Shown here: positions 31,709 through 33,288 of the stretch, in pieces
Numbering within the stretch: the first letter of the stretch is position 1
How the letters are laid out: the number at the start of each line of letters is the position of its first letter
NCBI GenBank assembly: GCA_050261495.1
Contig: JBLNDI010000085.1
Coordinates: 1-33,288 of the forward strand
Direction of reading: 5' to 3'
From: JBMNKL01 sp050261495
Lineage (GTDB): Bacteria > Bacillota > Clostridia > Acetivibrionales > DTU013
DNA: 33,288 nt
The notes under the pieces: generated by a model
What the model was told of the DNA's origin: nothing
Database searches by the model: none
The model's input: only the letters and a program-made list of their open reading frames with translations
Position numbers and translations under genes: made by a program

Positions 31709-33055
31709 ATGTATATAAGTTTTGCGGTTTTAATCGTGCTTTTCGCGCTGGCGGCTGTGACGGCTTTCAGAGTTGTGCCGCTTGACAGGCGGAAAGCTCT
31801 TTATATAGTGTTACTATTATTGGCAGCGGCAACTAGAATAGCGATTATATTCTATATTTACCGGGACGGAACGGAAACCTTCGGGACGGACGGCCTTCTT
31901 TACCATCGCGAAGGGATTTGTGTTGCCCGGCAATTGGCCGAGGGAGTGCCTCTGTATGCGGTAGAGTATGACTATACATGGTATTCCGTATTCGTTGGGT
32001 TAATATACCGCCTTTTTGGCGTAAACAGGTACATAGCTTCTTTTGTGAATGCGGTTCTGGCTCTTTATTCCGCTTTACTGCTTCTGAAAATATCAATAAA
32101 TAACGGGCGCAAATTTTCCAACGCGGCATATGCCAGCATAGTTTTCCTTTATTCTCCCAACCTGCTTTTATGGACATCGGATACAAGGAAGGAATCCCTT
32201 CTTATATTTTTAATTCTGTTTTACTGGTACCTGGTCCAGAGTTTTATGAACATTATAGAAAAAGCCGTGGGAGAATCAAAAGCTGAAAAGCAATCCGGAG
32301 CCGGTAAAACTATGACTTACCGGTTTAACTCACTTATGGATTTTCGTGGATACGTGAAATGCATTTTGCTTATTCTATCTATATGCGCCCTTATGTGGTT
32401 ATGCACCCTGGTTCGCATATACATGTTTCTGCCGCTGGCGGCGGGAATACTGGCCTGTCAGTATATATTCATCAAAAAATACCGCGTGCGGTTGGGAATT
32501 ATATTTTTTATAGTTTTTACAGCCTTTTCGCTCGCCATCTTTTTCACGACAATATATCCCTGGCTGAAAGATTACCACGCGATTTCTTTTCCGGACGAAA
32601 CAGGCAACTTCGCAAGCGATGTTTTAAATAAAATTAAAAAGATTGTCAACCTGGTAAAAAACAGGAACATCTTCATGTCGATAGTCAATTTCATCATCCT
32701 TCCCATTCCCGGAAAAGTTAATATAGCGGATATAAAAGGCAACGCCTTGCTGTGTTCAATCGTAAGCATCGACATAATGACGTGGTATTCTTGCATTTTG
32801 CAAATGATTCCCGGAATCCGTTCAGCAATAAAAAGAAAGGAAGCATTCATGATTGGGATACTTATGTTCCTACTTTCGTATATCCTGATTAATGGCCTGG
32901 TGGTTGATAATGCTGAAGATACCATTTACCGGTATAGATCTGTTATTGTCGGCATTTTCCTCCTCTTTATCAAATGGGACGAAATAGCGGAGATGCTATC
33001 AATTTTTCATATTCGTAAAAGACACCGTGATAAAGAGAGGCGTGCAACTGTGTAA
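31709..33055 (+). CDS. Polytopic membrane protein, possible GT-C-type glycosyltransferase
   Basis: This 448-aa protein has about ten hydrophobic segments from the first residues onward. A large loop after helix 2 contains DGTETFGTDGLLYHREG, with acidic residues where GT-C (PMT/ArnT-like) enzymes carry a catalytic Asp. Another conserved-looking stretch is SPNLLLWTSDTRKESLLIF. I do not recognise the family with certainty; an O-antigen ligase/polymerase-like or GT39-like envelope protein is the best guess. The start at ATG 31709 has only AAGAG close by; no stronger start is available. A 194-nt gap with a TTTATCGT/ACGATAAA hairpin (~31567) separates it from the tad-like genes. Confidence 0.6.
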   Translation: MYISFAVLIVLFALAAVTAFRVVPLDRRKALYIVLLLLAAATRIAIIFYIYRDGTETFGTDGLLYHREGICVARQLAEGVPLYAVEYDYTWYSVFVGLIYRLFGVNRYIASFVNAVLALYSALLLLKISINNGRKFSNAAYASIVFLYSPNLLLWTSDTRKESLLIFLILFYWYLVQSFMNIIEKAVGESKAEKQSGAGKTMTYRFNSLMDFRGYVKCILLILSICALMWLCTLVRIYMFLPLAAGILACQYIFIKKYRVRLGIIFFIVFTAFSLAIFFTTIYPWLKDYHAISFPDETGNFASDVLNKIKKIVNLVKNRNIFMSIVNFIILPIPGKVNIADIKGNALLCSIVSIDIMTWYSCILQMIPGIRSAIKRKEAFMIGILMFLLSYILINGLVVDNAEDTIYRYRSVIVGIFLLFIKWDEIAEMLSIFHIRKRHRDKERRATV

Positions 33056-33192
33056 AATCTGTTTTTTAAATTTAACGCTTCTGTGGCATACCTTGACGAT
33101 GCTGTTATTATAAATGTACGTGTTCCTTGTTGTATAGACAAAATACAGTAAGAGATGTCCATAAATTGCGACTAGTATGTCAATAACTTTTG

Positions 33193-33242
33193 AAAATGTC
33201 ACCCCTAAGGCATATTAATTATCGCTACAAAATGTCACCCCT
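33193..33242. repeat. Two direct copies of AAAATGTCACCCCT, possible insertion-sequence end
   Basis: The 14-mer occurs at 33193-33206 and 33229-33242 (start-to-start 36 bp). It is preceded by TGTCAATAACTTTT at ~33178-33191. Repeats of this kind at element ends are a feature of IS21-family insertion sequences. No transposase is in the window, which ends 46 nt later. The preceding 33056-33177 is AT-rich with no gene. Confidence 0.35.
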
Positions 33243-33288
33243 TAATATTTTTTGCCTCAAACAGAATTCAAGCGAAAAGCGGCTTGAT

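Noticed and set aside
1..33288. CRISPR arrays, tRNA and rRNA genes, retron or reverse-transcriptase systems
   Set aside because: No regularly spaced repeats, no cloverleaf or rRNA-like sequence and no reverse transcriptase, Cas or toxin-antitoxin gene were recognised.

Overview
The window looks like a chromosomal segment of an anaerobic, spore-forming Firmicute of the class Clostridia. Evidence: an alpha/beta-type SASP gene, two CotF-like coat genes, the order infC-rpmI-rplT-TrmH methylase, a DUF421/DUF4363 pair, a DUF4080 radical SAM gene and strong AGGAGG-type ribosome binding sites. I cannot name the species. No rRNA, tRNA or CRISPR was seen.

Layout. (1) 1-5758 (+): a six-gene catabolic operon (Gfo/Idh/MocA dehydrogenase, sugar isomerase/epimerase, FMN/Fe-S dihydroorotate-dehydrogenase-like enzyme, DapA-type aldolase, DhaK, DhaL). 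It probably degrades an unusual polyol, sugar or sugar acid and feeds dihydroxyacetone into glycolysis. (2) 5817-6998 (-): an aminotransferase with a repeated putative operator. (3) 7309-10959 (+): two subunits of a heterodimeric ABC exporter with one degenerate ATP site. (4) 10993-12796 (-): a NarL/DesK-type two-component system, divergent from 13050-16284 (+), an ABC-2 exporter (ATPase plus two permeases) that it probably controls. (5) 16297-18922 (+): a ~216-bp imperfect hairpin, a near-consensus promoter, an attenuator leader, infC-rpmI-rplT and an rRNA methylase. (6) 18919-20950: DUF4363/DUF421 (-), two coat genes (+) and a SASP gene (-). (7) 21218-26294 (+): a D-Ala-D-Ala carboxypeptidase whose start is odd, a second ~318-bp imperfect hairpin, a B12-binding/radical SAM protein and a tandem HD/HD-GYP protein. 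(8) 26571-33055 (+): a GNAT acetyltransferase, three TadE/TadG-like pseudopilin-type proteins and a polytopic membrane protein. The last ~100 bases carry direct repeats that may mark the end of an insertion sequence.

The most unusual material is non-coding. Two long, sequence-unrelated imperfect hairpins (16331-16546 and 22470-22785) each end about 10 bp before a near-consensus sigma-A promoter. The infC leader shows explicit terminator and antiterminator pairings, and infC seems to start at a non-AUG codon. The dac gene has an A8 tract that separates a good signal-peptide start from the body of the gene. The tad-like trio shares a G-x-[VI]-T-V processing-like motif but has no pilus machinery beside it.
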